64,000 bases of DNA, taken from NCBI GenBank assembly GCA_963839475.1, contig CAWIVH010000018.1:124001-188000 (forward strand). Reading direction: 5' to 3'. The DNA comes from CAWIVH01 sp963839475 (GTDB lineage: Bacteria; Acidobacteriota; UBA6911). This document shows positions 21,073-30,057 of this stretch, piece after piece. The translations under genes and the position numbers were made by a program. Position 1 is the first letter of the stretch; every line of letters starts with the position of its first letter. Below the pieces are notes generated by a model. It was given only the letters and a program-made list of their open reading frames with translations. It searched no databases and was not told where the DNA came from.

Positions 21073-22017
21073 ATGCAAAGCATGGCTTTATCGCGGCGCA
21101 GCCTGCTGGCAGGCGCCGCCGGAGCATTGTTTTCGCCGACCGGTGGGAGTTCCCAAAGAACCTATGCCTTTGGTTTTGCAGATCATCCTCATTTATCCTG
21201 CAATTCCTACACCTGGGAGACATTCTACGCGCGTGAGAAGAAAACTTTTCGCGCCGCGCTCGGCACAGGGCTCGGGGAAGTGGCCCAAAGCGGCATGGAT
21301 GGGTATGAGCCCTCCATCGGCACTCCCGCCGATATCGATACTTACGCTTCCCTGCTATCCGGGCACCATCTGCAAATGAGGTCCATCTATGTCAACAGCA
21401 CCCTCCATATCCCGGAGGAGGCCGACAAAAATATCGCAACCATTATGGACATCGCCCGCAAGGCGAAAAGCGCGGGGACTCGCATTATTGTGACCAATCC
21501 GAGCCCCATCCGGTGGGGAGGACCGGATAACAAAGACGACCGCCAGCTCCGGTGCCAGGCTTCCGCATTGGAGCGGCTCGGAGCCGGCCTCCAGTCGGCC
21601 GGCTTGAGCCTCGCCTATCACAATCATGATATTGAATTGAGAAACGCGGCCCGTGAATTCCATCACATGATGGCTGGTACGGATCCAGCCAAGGTATTCC
21701 TGTGCCTGGACTGCCATTGGATTTTTCGCGGCTCAGGAAATTCGGAAGTGGCTTTGTTCGACATCCTGAAGCTCTATGGCTCCAGGATAATTGAACTCCA
21801 TTTGCGTCAGTCCAAAGATGGAACCTGGACCGAAACCCTGGGCGAAGGGGATATAGATTATTCGGCAGTGGCCGGGCATTTGAAATCTATCGGAGTCAAA
21901 CCGCTCCTGGTGCTGGAACAGGCTCCTGAAAAAGGCACGCCCGCCACGATGGACGCGCTACAATCCCACAGGAGAAGCCGGGAGTTCGTCGACCGAGTTT
22001 TCTCAGGATTCCCCTGA
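21073..22017 (+). CDS. Tat-exported sugar phosphate isomerase/epimerase-like TIM-barrel protein
   Basis: The protein has 314 residues with a twin-arginine signal (SRRSLLAGAAGALF). A xylose-isomerase-like TIM barrel of the AP endonuclease 2 family follows: LSCNSYTWETFY, GMDGYEPS, LSLAYHNHDIEL, VFLCLDCHWIFRGSG, IIELHLRQSKDGTW and GEGDIDYSAVAGHLKSIG. His, Asp and Glu positions typical of the divalent metal site are present. Exported members are common in Acidobacteriota and Planctomycetota, next to DUF1080 and GMC-type 3-keto-sugar genes. It is convergent with a second member of the family (22040-22894) and 99 bases downstream of tpl. Its substrate is unknown; a role in 3-keto-glycoside processing is inferred from the neighbours. 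Confidence 0.82.
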   Translation: MQSMALSRRSLLAGAAGALFSPTGGSSQRTYAFGFADHPHLSCNSYTWETFYAREKKTFRAALGTGLGEVAQSGMDGYEPSIGTPADIDTYASLLSGHHLQMRSIYVNSTLHIPEEADKNIATIMDIARKAKSAGTRIIVTNPSPIRWGGPDNKDDRQLRCQASALERLGAGLQSAGLSLAYHNHDIELRNAAREFHHMMAGTDPAKVFLCLDCHWIFRGSGNSEVALFDILKLYGSRIIELHLRQSKDGTWTETLGEGDIDYSAVAGHLKSIGVKPLLVLEQAPEKGTPATMDALQSHRRSREFVDRVFSGFP

Positions 22018-22039
22018 AGCCGGATTCCCGGGAAGCGGG

Positions 22040-22894
22040 CTAGCGGCCAAGCTTGTGCATGTTTTGCAGGCAACGTTCAATGCTCTCGAGCGGCGGCCGA
22101 TCCTCGAATTCATACTCCACGATGTACCATTGGGTCGCCTTCTGTTTCTCCAGAGCGTTGAAGATCTCTTTCCATTTGGCCTCGCCTTCTCCAAGGTAGG
22201 CCGAGGGCTTGGTTCGGGAGAATTCCTTCAGGTGGACGCTGGCGACGCGTCCAGGGTACTTTTTAAATAGACTTACTGGATCGACACCTGCTTCCACGGC
22301 CGTTCCAATGTCCACCTGCATCACGACATCCTTCGGAGTATGGCCGAAGAAGGTATCGAAGGGCATTTCGCCTTCCAGGGGTTTGAATTCGACGCCGTGA
22401 TTGTGGTACCCGACGCGCATGCCGCTCGCTTTCACCTTAGGAACCAGTTCGGTAAAAAGCTTCGCGTATTCCAGCCAGCCGGAACGCGATTCGGTTTTTT
22501 TCGGGGGAAATCCGGGCACAATAAGCAGCTTGTTGCCCAAAACCTGATTAAACTCCATCGTTTTTTCCAGGGCATCGCCGGTGAGGGCATCCACGGACAG
22601 GTGGGTGCCGCAGCACTGAAGTCCATTATCATCCAGCATTTTGCGCAGTTCGGCGGCGCTGCGTTTGAAGTAACCGGCAAACTCTACTCCCTTGAATCCC
22701 ATTTTTGCGATCGCGGCCAGTGTGCCGGGTTGGTCCATTCCGAATTCCCGGCGGACCGAATAAAGCTGCACGGCTATCGGGATCTTCCCCGACCCGGCCG
22801 CAAGCCCCCGAGTCAGAATGGCCACAGACAAACCGGATGCGCTTCTCGAAAAGAAACCACGTCGCGACAGATCCCTGCTCTGATTGAGATTCAT
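22040..22894 (-). CDS. Tat-exported sugar phosphate isomerase/epimerase
   Basis: The protein has 284 residues with a twin-arginine signal (SRRGFFSRSASGLSVAIL). A TIM barrel with IPIAVQLYSVRREFG, MGFKGVEFAGYF, CGTHLSVDAL, RVGYHNHGVEFKPL, VVMQVDIGTAVEAGVDP, VASVHLKEFS and YIVEYEF is clear. The pattern is that of the YcjR/IolE-like exported group, which in known cases epimerises or hydrates 3-keto-sugars. It is convergent with the paralogue ending at 22017; the two share little sequence beyond the fold. An upstream 170-base gap separates it from the divergent DUF1080 gene at 23067, so the two may be co-regulated. Confidence 0.85.
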   Translation of the reverse strand: MNLNQSRDLSRRGFFSRSASGLSVAILTRGLAAGSGKIPIAVQLYSVRREFGMDQPGTLAAIAKMGFKGVEFAGYFKRSAAELRKMLDDNGLQCCGTHLSVDALTGDALEKTMEFNQVLGNKLLIVPGFPPKKTESRSGWLEYAKLFTELVPKVKASGMRVGYHNHGVEFKPLEGEMPFDTFFGHTPKDVVMQVDIGTAVEAGVDPVSLFKKYPGRVASVHLKEFSRTKPSAYLGEGEAKWKEIFNALEKQKATQWYIVEYEFEDRPPLESIERCLQNMHKLGR

Positions 22895-23066
22895 GCACCC
22901 TCCGCTTGTTTTGCTGGATTCTATTCCCGGGGCTCGTTTTCAGCAAGCTTTTGAGCTGCCATGGGAGGCGCCTCTTCTTACCTTGTTCCGGAAAACGCTA
23001 TCCGGCTTGGGTATCAGGCTAGATCAGGTATAAAATGATTGGATACTTGAAAAGGAGCCCGGGAGC

Positions 23067-23726
23067 ATGAACCGTACAGCTGAACCCCGCCGAAAGGCCT
23101 CGATCTGGTCCGCATTATTCATTCTGGTTTTAGCCCTCGTTCTTGGATCCACGGCTTCCGTGGCGCGGGAAGAAACCTGGCAGAGTCTCTTTGACGGAAA
23201 GACGCTGGGACACTGGAAATCCACCGAATTCGGCGGAGAGGGCAAAGTCTCGGTTTCCAACGGGCAGATCAACCTGCAATCGGGGGTGACGCTGACCGGG
23301 ATTACATGGCAAGGAGGTCCGATTCCCAAATCCGGTTACGAAATCAGCCTCGAAGCCAAAAGGACAGACGGCAGCGACTTTTTCTGCGGCCTGACTTTTC
23401 CGGTTGGGGAATCCCATTGCAGCCTGATTCTGGGAGGATGGGGAGGCGGAGTTGTCGGCCTCTCCAGCATCGACGGAATGGATGCCTCGGAAAATGAAAC
23501 CACGCAGGTTTTCAATTTCGTCCGCGACAAGTGGTACAAAGTGCGTGTGAAGGTTACGAAAGCCAAAATCGAGGCCTGGCTGGACGACAAAAACATCATC
23601 GACGTTTCGTTGGCCGGGAAGAGGATTTCTACCCGTTCGGAAGTTGATCTCTCTCAGCCGCTCGGAGTCGCGTCCTGGATGACCGGTGCCGCTTTAAGAG
23701 ATATCAAGATGCGCAAAGTGGAATAG
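23067..23726 (+). CDS. Exported DUF1080 (3-keto-disaccharide hydrolase-like) protein
   Basis: The 219-residue protein has a signal peptide (about 12-32, WSALFILVLALVLGSTASVA). A concanavalin-like jelly roll follows with the family hallmarks SLFDGKTLGHWKSTEFGG, GGPIPKSGYEISLEAKRTDG, DFFCGLTFPVG, GGWGGGVVGLSSIDGMDAS and a DKWYKVRVKV segment. The family is annotated as 3-keto-disaccharide hydrolase because some members act on 3-keto-glycosides. A GGAG ribosome site precedes the ATG. It is divergent from the exported isomerase at 22894, which supports a joint periplasmic 3-keto-sugar role, although no GMC oxidoreductase is present in the window. Confidence 0.85.
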   Translation: MNRTAEPRRKASIWSALFILVLALVLGSTASVAREETWQSLFDGKTLGHWKSTEFGGEGKVSVSNGQINLQSGVTLTGITWQGGPIPKSGYEISLEAKRTDGSDFFCGLTFPVGESHCSLILGGWGGGVVGLSSIDGMDASENETTQVFNFVRDKWYKVRVKVTKAKIEAWLDDKNIIDVSLAGKRISTRSEVDLSQPLGVASWMTGAALRDIKMRKVE

Positions 23727-23886
23727 TCGGGGCTGAGCCGGTCCCATCTATGAGGCAGCTCATCGGCACCCGGCCACTCATTCGGCAGGGCAGGAATCTG
23801 GCATGGGTTTAAAAATCCTGTTTCGAACGGGATCGTTTGGCTGAAGCCCGGTTCCGGGTCTCGGGTGAGGCGCGGTCCTTGCGCCC

Positions 23887-24405
23887 GTGCTGGCGCAGTT
23901 GAATTCGATTCCTGGAGTTATTGAGGCTCGGGTTGAGGCCTCTGGTCAGTTTTTCATGCTCGATTGCAATTCGGCCTCCGACACCTCAGGGATTCCAGAA
24001 ATGGCTCTTCCCATTCTCGGGAAAGCAAGACGGATTTCCCCTGGAATCGACTCCGAATCTGAATTCAATGTCGTCGGAAACCGCGAAATCTGGTTCAATT
24101 CCCGGACGGCTATATCTCTTTCCCTCATTGAGGCTCGCATTCTCGCCAGGCAATGGGGCGACGCAGCAGCCGCCCATGCCGGATTGAACCCGGAATTGAC
24201 GGACCAATTTCTCGCAATTCTGTACCGGGAACTCGCCCAAGAATTCAGAGCGATACATGCCGAAGGGGGGACCAGTGAGCCGGGCTGGTACCTTTCCCGG
24301 TTTCCCGGAGCTTTCGCGCGAACCCTCCGCAATCTCGGCTTTGCCGTTGATCCGGCGCAGGCTGACGCTCTGTGTGGATCGCTGCAAAAGTCGCTGGAGG
24401 AATAA
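23887..24405 (+). CDS. Hypothetical protein, unrecognised
   Basis: This 172-residue predicted soluble protein starts at the GTG at 23887; upstream there is a stop in frame and no clear ribosome site, so the start is uncertain. The first 25 residues (LNSIPGVIEARVEASGQFFML) resemble the beta-alpha-beta opening of heavy-metal-associated or ACT-like folds, but no CxxC is present. The rest is mainly helical, with no membrane segment and no Cys pair. It is convergent with the large kinase gene (six bases between the stop codons). I do not recognise the family. Confidence 0.55.
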   Translation: MLAQLNSIPGVIEARVEASGQFFMLDCNSASDTSGIPEMALPILGKARRISPGIDSESEFNVVGNREIWFNSRTAISLSLIEARILARQWGDAAAAHAGLNPELTDQFLAILYRELAQEFRAIHAEGGTSEPGWYLSRFPGAFARTLRNLGFAVDPAQADALCGSLQKSLEE

Positions 24406-24410
24406 GCCGC

Positions 24411-27392
24411 CTATTTCAGCTGGCTTAAGATGCGGCTTGCAGCGGACATTTCGGGGAGATCCGGATCGGCCTCGATCCATTGCCGCTGGAATTCCTGCAA
24501 TTCAGCTAGGGCTTCACGATTGCGCCATCCGCCGTGCAGCAGGCGCGCGAGGTGGAAACGTGCAACGGCATAGTTGGAGTTGTAGCTCAGGGCATCACGG
24601 TAGGCCGCTTCAGCTTCCTGGGGATTTTTGAGTTTTTCATACAGCGCGCCGATGGCGTCCATCATGAAAGCGCGATCGAATGGTGTGCTCCAGTAACCGA
24701 ATTTATCCTTGATCCACTTCAAGTCGTTTAAAACCGCTGCGGCTTCCTGGGCATTCCCTTCACGCGCCAGAATGGATGCCAGGATGTGGAGGTAGTACTT
24801 GTAAACCGGCTTGTAATTCATGGCGCTGATAGAATTGGCTTCGATCAGCGTTCTTAGATCCGCCAGCACCCGCTTGGCCGCGGGAAGGTTGTTTCTCTCG
24901 AGTTCGATCAGGCCGCTCAACCATATCAATTCATCGCTGGGAGCGTCGATTTGCCCTGGTTTCGTCAGTCTCAAACCCGCGGAGCACATTTGTGACGCCT
25001 GGGTGAGGTCCCGCCTCCGGAGGTAAAGATCCGCCAAGGACGAATAGTATCGCGCCTTTTCGGTGCGATCTTCAGTCTGGGCAAGCAGCGTCTTGAAGGA
25101 TTGTTCGGCGGATCGGTTTCGCCCCAAAAGCAGGTTGATCAGGGCGAGGCTCCGGCTCGCATAGTAGAGTAGCGGGTCCCGTTTCAGGGCTTCGGCTTTC
25201 ATAGCTGAAGCCTTGTCATAAATTCCGGCGTTCATGTATGCATCGCCGAGGCTGTCCAAGGAATTGGAGGAGTTGTCGATCTCGTGGTAGCGATTCAAGG
25301 CTTCGAATGCCCGCGAATGTTCTCCTTTCCATGAATAACACAATCCGATGTGGTTCAAAGCCAGCGCGTATCTGGGGTCAAGCTTCAGTGCATCCAGGTA
25401 CTTGCTGATGGCTTCGTTGACGTCGGCGGTGTGAAAGTAGGATTCGGCGAGGTCGTAGAAATACTCCTTCCTGTAAGGCTGCAGGCCGATCAGCTTCTGC
25501 CGGTGAACTCTCTCTTCAAATGGTTTCCCGGTGACGCGTGCAAGAAAAGCCTCGACGCGCAGCTGGTCGATTTCGGTCAAAGATGAGGATTGCTTCCGGG
25601 CGGCCACGATTTCAGATTGGGCTGCGTCCCACTGGTTTTGAAACTCCCTGACCTCGCCAAGGGTGAGGTGAGCCAATGCGAGCGAAGAATCGATTTCCAG
25701 GGCGGAGCGGAGTTCCTTTTCGGCAACGCTCTTGTCGAGGCGCTTCCAGGCCTGGGCGCCTTGCCAATAATGCCTGAGGGCATCCCAGTGGCGCGAGAGG
25801 AGCTGCACTGAGGGGCGATAGGTTGGGATCCTGCTCCCCAACCGCTCGGAAAGCTTGGGATCGTACATGGTGAGGATGTTTTGGGCCAGTTGGTCGATTC
25901 CGTTGTTGATAAGATCGTCCACGCCGCGGAATCGGGTAGTGAAATTCCTGTTGCGGCCATGGTCGATAACATCGAGTTCCAATTCCAGGGCGCCCAGGGA
26001 ATCCCGAATGTGCCCGGATACGGCGATGGCAGCCTGGCTGGGCTGTCCATGCCAGAAGCCCAAGATCGCCCTGAGAATCGCCGGGCGATTATCTCGTTTA
26101 TTGTCCGCATCGCGCCGGCTGTCATAGAGCGAAACCACACGGCGGAATTCCTCCCGGTCCACAACAGAAAGGTCTGTAAACTGAGACAGCGTATGACGCA
26201 GAGCGAATCCGACCAGATCCGGCGGCACCGTTTCCGAACCGCCATCAAAGTCCCCGAAGACAATGCAGGGGTAGTAGCTTGACCCGCGGAGCGCGAACAT
26301 CGCTGCCGCCAATACCAGGAGCAGGCCCACGGCGGCCGGGATCGCAACACGCGGCTTTTTGACGCTGCCTGCAAGCGCTCGAAATCGCTGGAAGACCGAA
26401 GCGCTCGCGCCTGCTGCAAGGGCAGGCTGCTGCTCGGCTCCGGATCCTTTCCCCGGGAAAGATGTGTGGGATTCCGCGCTCCCAGATGCCGCTTGGGCCG
26501 GATAACCGGGTCCTGAATCTATGTCCCGTTTCAGCCTCTTCAAATCGGCGCGAAGATCGGCAACGGTCTGATAACGCAGGTCGCGATCCTTTTCCAGGAG
26601 TTTCAAGATTATCTCCTCCAGCCGGGAGGAGAGCAATGGATTGAAGCTTCTCGGGGGAGCGGGAGAAACGCTCAAGATATCCTGGTAAATGAGTGCGGGG
26701 GTGTTTCCTTTGAATGCAGGAAAGCCGGTGGCCATCTCATAAAACACCGCACCGAGCGAAAAAAGGTCCGTCCGCTGATCCAGTTCTTCACCGCGCGCCT
26801 GCTCCGGAGACATATAAGGGACCGTTCCCACGGGAGAAAAGGGGGCGGTCAACTGCTGGTCTCCGGAAGCACTGAGCCAACCACCCGACCCTTCGGCGCC
26901 CGGCAACCCCTCGTACTTGGCGCTGCTGAGCTTGGCTAGCCCGAAGTCGAGCATCTTCACCTGGCCGCGGCTGGTAATGAAGATATTGGCCGGTTTGAGG
27001 TCCCTGTGAACGATTCCCCGTGCATGAGCCGCTTCCAGAGCGTCGGCTATTTGCAGCGCAATCTCCAGCAATTGCTCCCGCGGGAGCGGTTTGCCCTGGA
27101 TGCATTGCCCCAGCGTCTGGCCCTCGAGCAATTCCATGGCGATGAAATGCCGGCTTTCAAATTCGTCGATCTCATAAATTGTGCAGATATTCGGATGATT
27201 GAGCGCCGAAGCAGCCCGTGCCTCCCGCTGAAATCGCTGAAGGCTTAGGGGATTTCTTGCCATCTCCTCTGGGAGTATTTTCAGGGCAACACTCCGCCCC
27301 AGCTTGGTGTCTTCAGCCCGATACACTATCCCCATGCCCCCGGACCCAAGCTTATCCAGAATGCGGTAGCGAGAAACCATTTCCTCGGCCAT
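24411..27392 (-). CDS. PknB-type Ser/Thr protein kinase with C-terminal TPR array
   Basis: The 993-residue membrane protein carries an N-terminal kinase domain (about 8-290): GSGGMG in the glycine loop, VALKIL (catalytic Lys), HRDLKPANI (near 131), DFGLAK (near 148) and the SPEQARG activation segment. A Pro/Ala-rich linker and one membrane helix (about 345-365, AAVGLLLVLAAAMFAL) follow. Outside lies a domain with FGDFDGGSETVP and LSVVDREEFRRVVSL that resembles the receptor part of acidobacterial kinases, and then at least eight TPR-like repeats from about 545 to the end (EIDSSLALAHLTLGEV, LDPRYALALNHIGLCYSW). The family phosphorylates unknown targets; a stress or nutrient role is a guess. No phosphatase is adjacent. 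Confidence 0.93.
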   Translation of the reverse strand: MAEEMVSRYRILDKLGSGGMGIVYRAEDTKLGRSVALKILPEEMARNPLSLQRFQREARAASALNHPNICTIYEIDEFESRHFIAMELLEGQTLGQCIQGKPLPREQLLEIALQIADALEAAHARGIVHRDLKPANIFITSRGQVKMLDFGLAKLSSAKYEGLPGAEGSGGWLSASGDQQLTAPFSPVGTVPYMSPEQARGEELDQRTDLFSLGAVFYEMATGFPAFKGNTPALIYQDILSVSPAPPRSFNPLLSSRLEEIILKLLEKDRDLRYQTVADLRADLKRLKRDIDSGPGYPAQAASGSAESHTSFPGKGSGAEQQPALAAGASASVFQRFRALAGSVKKPRVAIPAAVGLLLVLAAAMFALRGSSYYPCIVFGDFDGGSETVPPDLVGFALRHTLSQFTDLSVVDREEFRRVVSLYDSRRDADNKRDNRPAILRAILGFWHGQPSQAAIAVSGHIRDSLGALELELDVIDHGRNRNFTTRFRGVDDLINNGIDQLAQNILTMYDPKLSERLGSRIPTYRPSVQLLSRHWDALRHYWQGAQAWKRLDKSVAEKELRSALEIDSSLALAHLTLGEVREFQNQWDAAQSEIVAARKQSSSLTEIDQLRVEAFLARVTGKPFEERVHRQKLIGLQPYRKEYFYDLAESYFHTADVNEAISKYLDALKLDPRYALALNHIGLCYSWKGEHSRAFEALNRYHEIDNSSNSLDSLGDAYMNAGIYDKASAMKAEALKRDPLLYYASRSLALINLLLGRNRSAEQSFKTLLAQTEDRTEKARYYSSLADLYLRRRDLTQASQMCSAGLRLTKPGQIDAPSDELIWLSGLIELERNNLPAAKRVLADLRTLIEANSISAMNYKPVYKYYLHILASILAREGNAQEAAAVLNDLKWIKDKFGYWSTPFDRAFMMDAIGALYEKLKNPQEAEAAYRDALSYNSNYAVARFHLARLLHGGWRNREALAELQEFQRQWIEADPDLPEMSAASRILSQLK

Positions 27393-27653
27393 AGAGTCGC
27401 CCCACTTCCGGGAAGAATATCATCCGGCAATGCCCCGCCTCAACCGCATAACCCAAAACTCTTTGGAGGAATCCATAAAAACTAAATTCGAAACCTTCCA
27501 GGACCACAAAGTCAGCATACGATTTTTGGAGTCCCAAGTCTGGCACTTGCCGCCGCCGATTGGGCCATTTATACTTTTTCTGCAGAACGCCTCACTCGGG
27601 GGGCGTTTTCAAAGAGCCGGCAGCCCTGAGGTGCCGGGAATGGATTCGTTTCG

Positions 27654-28616
27654 ATGCTCATCAAAAAAGCTGTGGACATCCCCTCATCGGAAATCACACC
27701 GGCGGAGATTTACTTTGCACGCAGAAGGTTCATGAAAGGGGTCGCGATTGCCGGGCTGGGATTGGCCGCGGCCCGGACCTTGACCGGTCTGGGTGCCGCA
27801 AGAACTGCCGTGGCGGAAGAATCCCTGCGCTTTCAAAAAAGCCCTCTGAGCACCCAGGGTGAAGAGCTCACGCCGCTGAAAGCGATCACGAGTTATAACA
27901 ATTTTTATGAATTCGGCACGGGAAAAGAAGACCCTGAGGCCAATGCAGGGAAACTCCGCACCCGGCCATGGACCATTACCTTGGAGGAAGCAGGAAGCAA
28001 GCCGAAGGTTTTCGATGTCGATCAAATCATGAAAATGCATCCCTCCCTGGAAGAGCGCGTCTATCGCATGCGCTGCGTAGAAGGCTGGTCGATGGTCATA
28101 CCATGGATCGGAATTCCCCTGAATTCGGTGATCAAAACCTTTGCGCCGGGATCCAAAACCAGGTTCGTCGCCTTCGAAACGCTGCGCGATCCCAACCAGA
28201 TGCCCGGCCAGAAAAGATCGGTCATAAGCTGGCCCTATGTCGAGGGATTGCGCCTGGATGAGGCCATGCATCCGCTGACCATCCTGGCGGTAGGATTGTA
28301 CGGCTCCATCCTGCCCAACCAGAATGGAGCCCCCGTGAGACTTGTGGTTCCCTGGAAATACGGATTCAAAAGCATCAAGTCGATCGTCAGGATCAAATTT
28401 GTTGAAAAACAGCCCGCGACATCATGGAATATGATGCAGCCGGATGAATATGGTTTTTATTCGAACGTGAATCCCAACGTGGACCACCCCCGGTGGAGCC
28501 AGGGCAAGGAACGCCGGATAGGAGAGATCTTCAAGAGGCCGACCCTGATGTTCAACGGCTATGCCGACCAGGTAGCATCTCTATATTCCGGCATGGACCT
28601 GAGAAAGTATTATTGA
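27654..28616 (+). CDS. msrP: Protein-methionine-sulfoxide reductase catalytic subunit
   Basis: This 320-residue periplasmic molybdenum enzyme repairs oxidised methionines in envelope proteins. A twin-arginine signal (RRRFMKGVAIAG) is followed by the sulfite-oxidase fold. The Mo-binding Cys lies in YRMRCVEGWSMVIPW, and family segments TPLKAITSYNNFYEFGTGKEDP, TLRDPNQMPGQ and VPWKYGFKSIKSI are clear. It ends with WNMMQPDEYGFYSNVNP, as in E. coli MsrP. The ATG at 27654 has no obvious ribosome site; an internal start is not supported because the Tat signal begins near residue 23. It is followed after 4 bases by msrQ, so the two form an operon. The 261 bases upstream (27393-27653) show no other gene. 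Confidence 0.95.
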   Translation: MLIKKAVDIPSSEITPAEIYFARRRFMKGVAIAGLGLAAARTLTGLGAARTAVAEESLRFQKSPLSTQGEELTPLKAITSYNNFYEFGTGKEDPEANAGKLRTRPWTITLEEAGSKPKVFDVDQIMKMHPSLEERVYRMRCVEGWSMVIPWIGIPLNSVIKTFAPGSKTRFVAFETLRDPNQMPGQKRSVISWPYVEGLRLDEAMHPLTILAVGLYGSILPNQNGAPVRLVVPWKYGFKSIKSIVRIKFVEKQPATSWNMMQPDEYGFYSNVNPNVDHPRWSQGKERRIGEIFKRPTLMFNGYADQVASLYSGMDLRKYY

Positions 28617-28620
28617 ATCC

Positions 28621-29229
28621 GTGAACAGAAAAACTCTAATCGCGGTAAAAGTTGCCCTTTGGGCAGCGTTCATGACCCCCTTGCTACGCCTTATCATTAA
28701 GGGATTCCGGTCCAGTCTCGGCGCCAACCCCATTGAATTCATCACACTATCCACCGGCACATGGACGCTGGTGATCCTCCTGATCACGCTATCCATAACC
28801 CCTTTGCGAAGAATTTCAGGCCTGAATTGGCTTATCAGACTGCGGCGGATGACCGGTTTATTCGCATTTTTTTATGCCTGTCTGCATTTCGCCACCTATG
28901 TCTGGCTGGATAAGTTCTTTGAAGTGGCAGAGATGGTCAAAGATGTGGCCAAACGTCCGTTCATCACGGCAGGTTTTTTCGCTTTTATAACCTTGATCCC
29001 ACTGGCGGCCACATCCAATACCCGTGCCATCCGACGGCTGGGCCATAAATGGGCGGTGCTTCACCGCCTGGTGTATCTCTCTGCCGCTGCTGCAGTACTG
29101 CACTTCTGGTGGAAGGTAAAAGCCGATACACGCGAGCCGGCATTCTATGCCCTGGCCCTCGCCTTTTTGCTGGCCATCCGCTTAATTATCCGGCAATCCC
29201 CCGGTTCACAAAAAAAATGTCTGTTATAA
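28621..29229 (+). CDS. msrQ: Heme-binding membrane subunit of the MsrPQ system
   Basis: This 202-residue protein with about six membrane helices belongs to the YedZ/ferric reductase-like family and passes electrons from the quinone pool to MsrP. It shows LSTGTWTLVILLITLSITP, LRRMTGLFAFFYACLHFATY (heme His), an ITAGFFAFITLIPLAATS loop and HRLVYLSAAAAVLHFWW (two more His). The start is a GTG, four bases after the msrP stop codon. The end of the gene overlaps the -10 element of the RRM gene promoter. Confidence 0.93.
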   Translation: MNRKTLIAVKVALWAAFMTPLLRLIIKGFRSSLGANPIEFITLSTGTWTLVILLITLSITPLRRISGLNWLIRLRRMTGLFAFFYACLHFATYVWLDKFFEVAEMVKDVAKRPFITAGFFAFITLIPLAATSNTRAIRRLGHKWAVLHRLVYLSAAAAVLHFWWKVKADTREPAFYALALAFLLAIRLIIRQSPGSQKKCLL

Positions 29230-29230
29230 T
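29222..29230 (+). promoter_or_regulatory. Extended -10 promoter for the RRM gene
   Basis: TGTTATAAT is a perfect match to the extended -10 consensus (TGnTATAAT) and overlaps the msrQ stop codon. TTCACA lies upstream but with a spacing of only 14 bases, so the -35 contribution is doubtful. A leader of about 115 bases precedes the ATG at 29353 and contains the palindrome GCGCTTAAGCGC. Confidence 0.5.
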
Positions 29231-29352
29231 TAGGCTAAACTGTCGTAGACTTATGATTTAAGCCTGCGACATGTTGAACACACCTGTTTCACAAACAACC
29301 CAAAGGGGGCTTTTGGCGCTTAAGCGCAGTCTCTGTTTTCGATGAGGTATCG

Positions 29353-29958
29353 ATGTCCGTCCGTCTTTTCGTTGGAAACCTTCCCTACGATGTCACTGAA
29401 ATCGAGTTGAGGGAGCTCTTCGCACCGGCGGGAGCTTTATCGTCCGTTGTCATCCCCGTGGACCGGGAAACCGGAAAACGGCGTGGCTTTGCTTTCGTCG
29501 AGTTTGCCGACCGGGCGCAAGCCGAGGATGCCACGAAACGGTTCAACAACCAGCCCTTCAAGGGCAGGACCATGACCGTCAATGAAGCACGGGCGCGGGA
29601 GAGCCGGCCTGATGGCGGCCCACCGCGATCGGGATCCGATTCCCGCATGGGCTCCGGCGGATTCAGCCGGCCCAGCTTTACTCCGAGACCTTCGCTCGGA
29701 CCTGTGGATTTCAGCGCCGATCCGATGTCGACCGGCAAGGGGGGAGAGCGTCGGCGGAACTTTGGACCCGACTCCAAGCCCGCACACAAACGCAAGCAGC
29801 GGGTGGGTCCAAAAACTGAGCGCGGTGCCATGAAGCGGCCGCTCCGCGAACGGGTCGGCGGCCAGTTCTTCGGCAGCCCGGAAGATGCGCTTTACGAAGA
29901 GGATTGGGCGGAAGAAAAATTCCCCGAACTGAGGAAATGGGAAGAAGACGACGAGTAG
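29353..29958 (+). CDS. RRM-domain RNA-binding protein with basic, glycine-rich tail
   Basis: In this 201-residue protein a single RNA recognition motif fills residues 3-80, with RNP2 RLFVGNL and RNP1 KRRGFAFVEF. A low-complexity segment follows, rich in Gly, Ser, Arg and Pro (about 85-125), then a KPAHKRKQRVG basic patch and an acidic end (EEDWAEEKFPELRKWEEDDE). Bacterial RRM proteins of this type bind single-stranded RNA and are often induced by cold. The long leader and strong extended -10 promoter fit that. The tail is longer than in most such proteins (about 80-100 residues in cyanobacteria). A GAGG ribosome site lies six bases before the ATG. Confidence 0.92.
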   Translation: MSVRLFVGNLPYDVTEIELRELFAPAGALSSVVIPVDRETGKRRGFAFVEFADRAQAEDATKRFNNQPFKGRTMTVNEARARESRPDGGPPRSGSDSRMGSGGFSRPSFTPRPSLGPVDFSADPMSTGKGGERRRNFGPDSKPAHKRKQRVGPKTERGAMKRPLRERVGGQFFGSPEDALYEEDWAEEKFPELRKWEEDDE

Positions 29959-30012
29959 TCAGCGCAAGGACGCGGGGCTGCTGACCCTCCGGCCAGGTTT
30001 CCCCTTCGGCAC

Positions 30013-30036
30013 AGGGGTACGAGGTTGTGTACCCCT
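30013..30036. terminator. Hairpin between convergent genes
   Basis: AGGGGTAC and GTACCCCT form a perfect eight-base stem with an eight-base loop between the RRM gene and the convergent methyltransferase gene. No long T tract follows on either strand, so a bidirectional terminator role is only probable. Confidence 0.4.
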
Positions 30037-30057
30037 TGAATCTTGCCCAAAGCCCCA

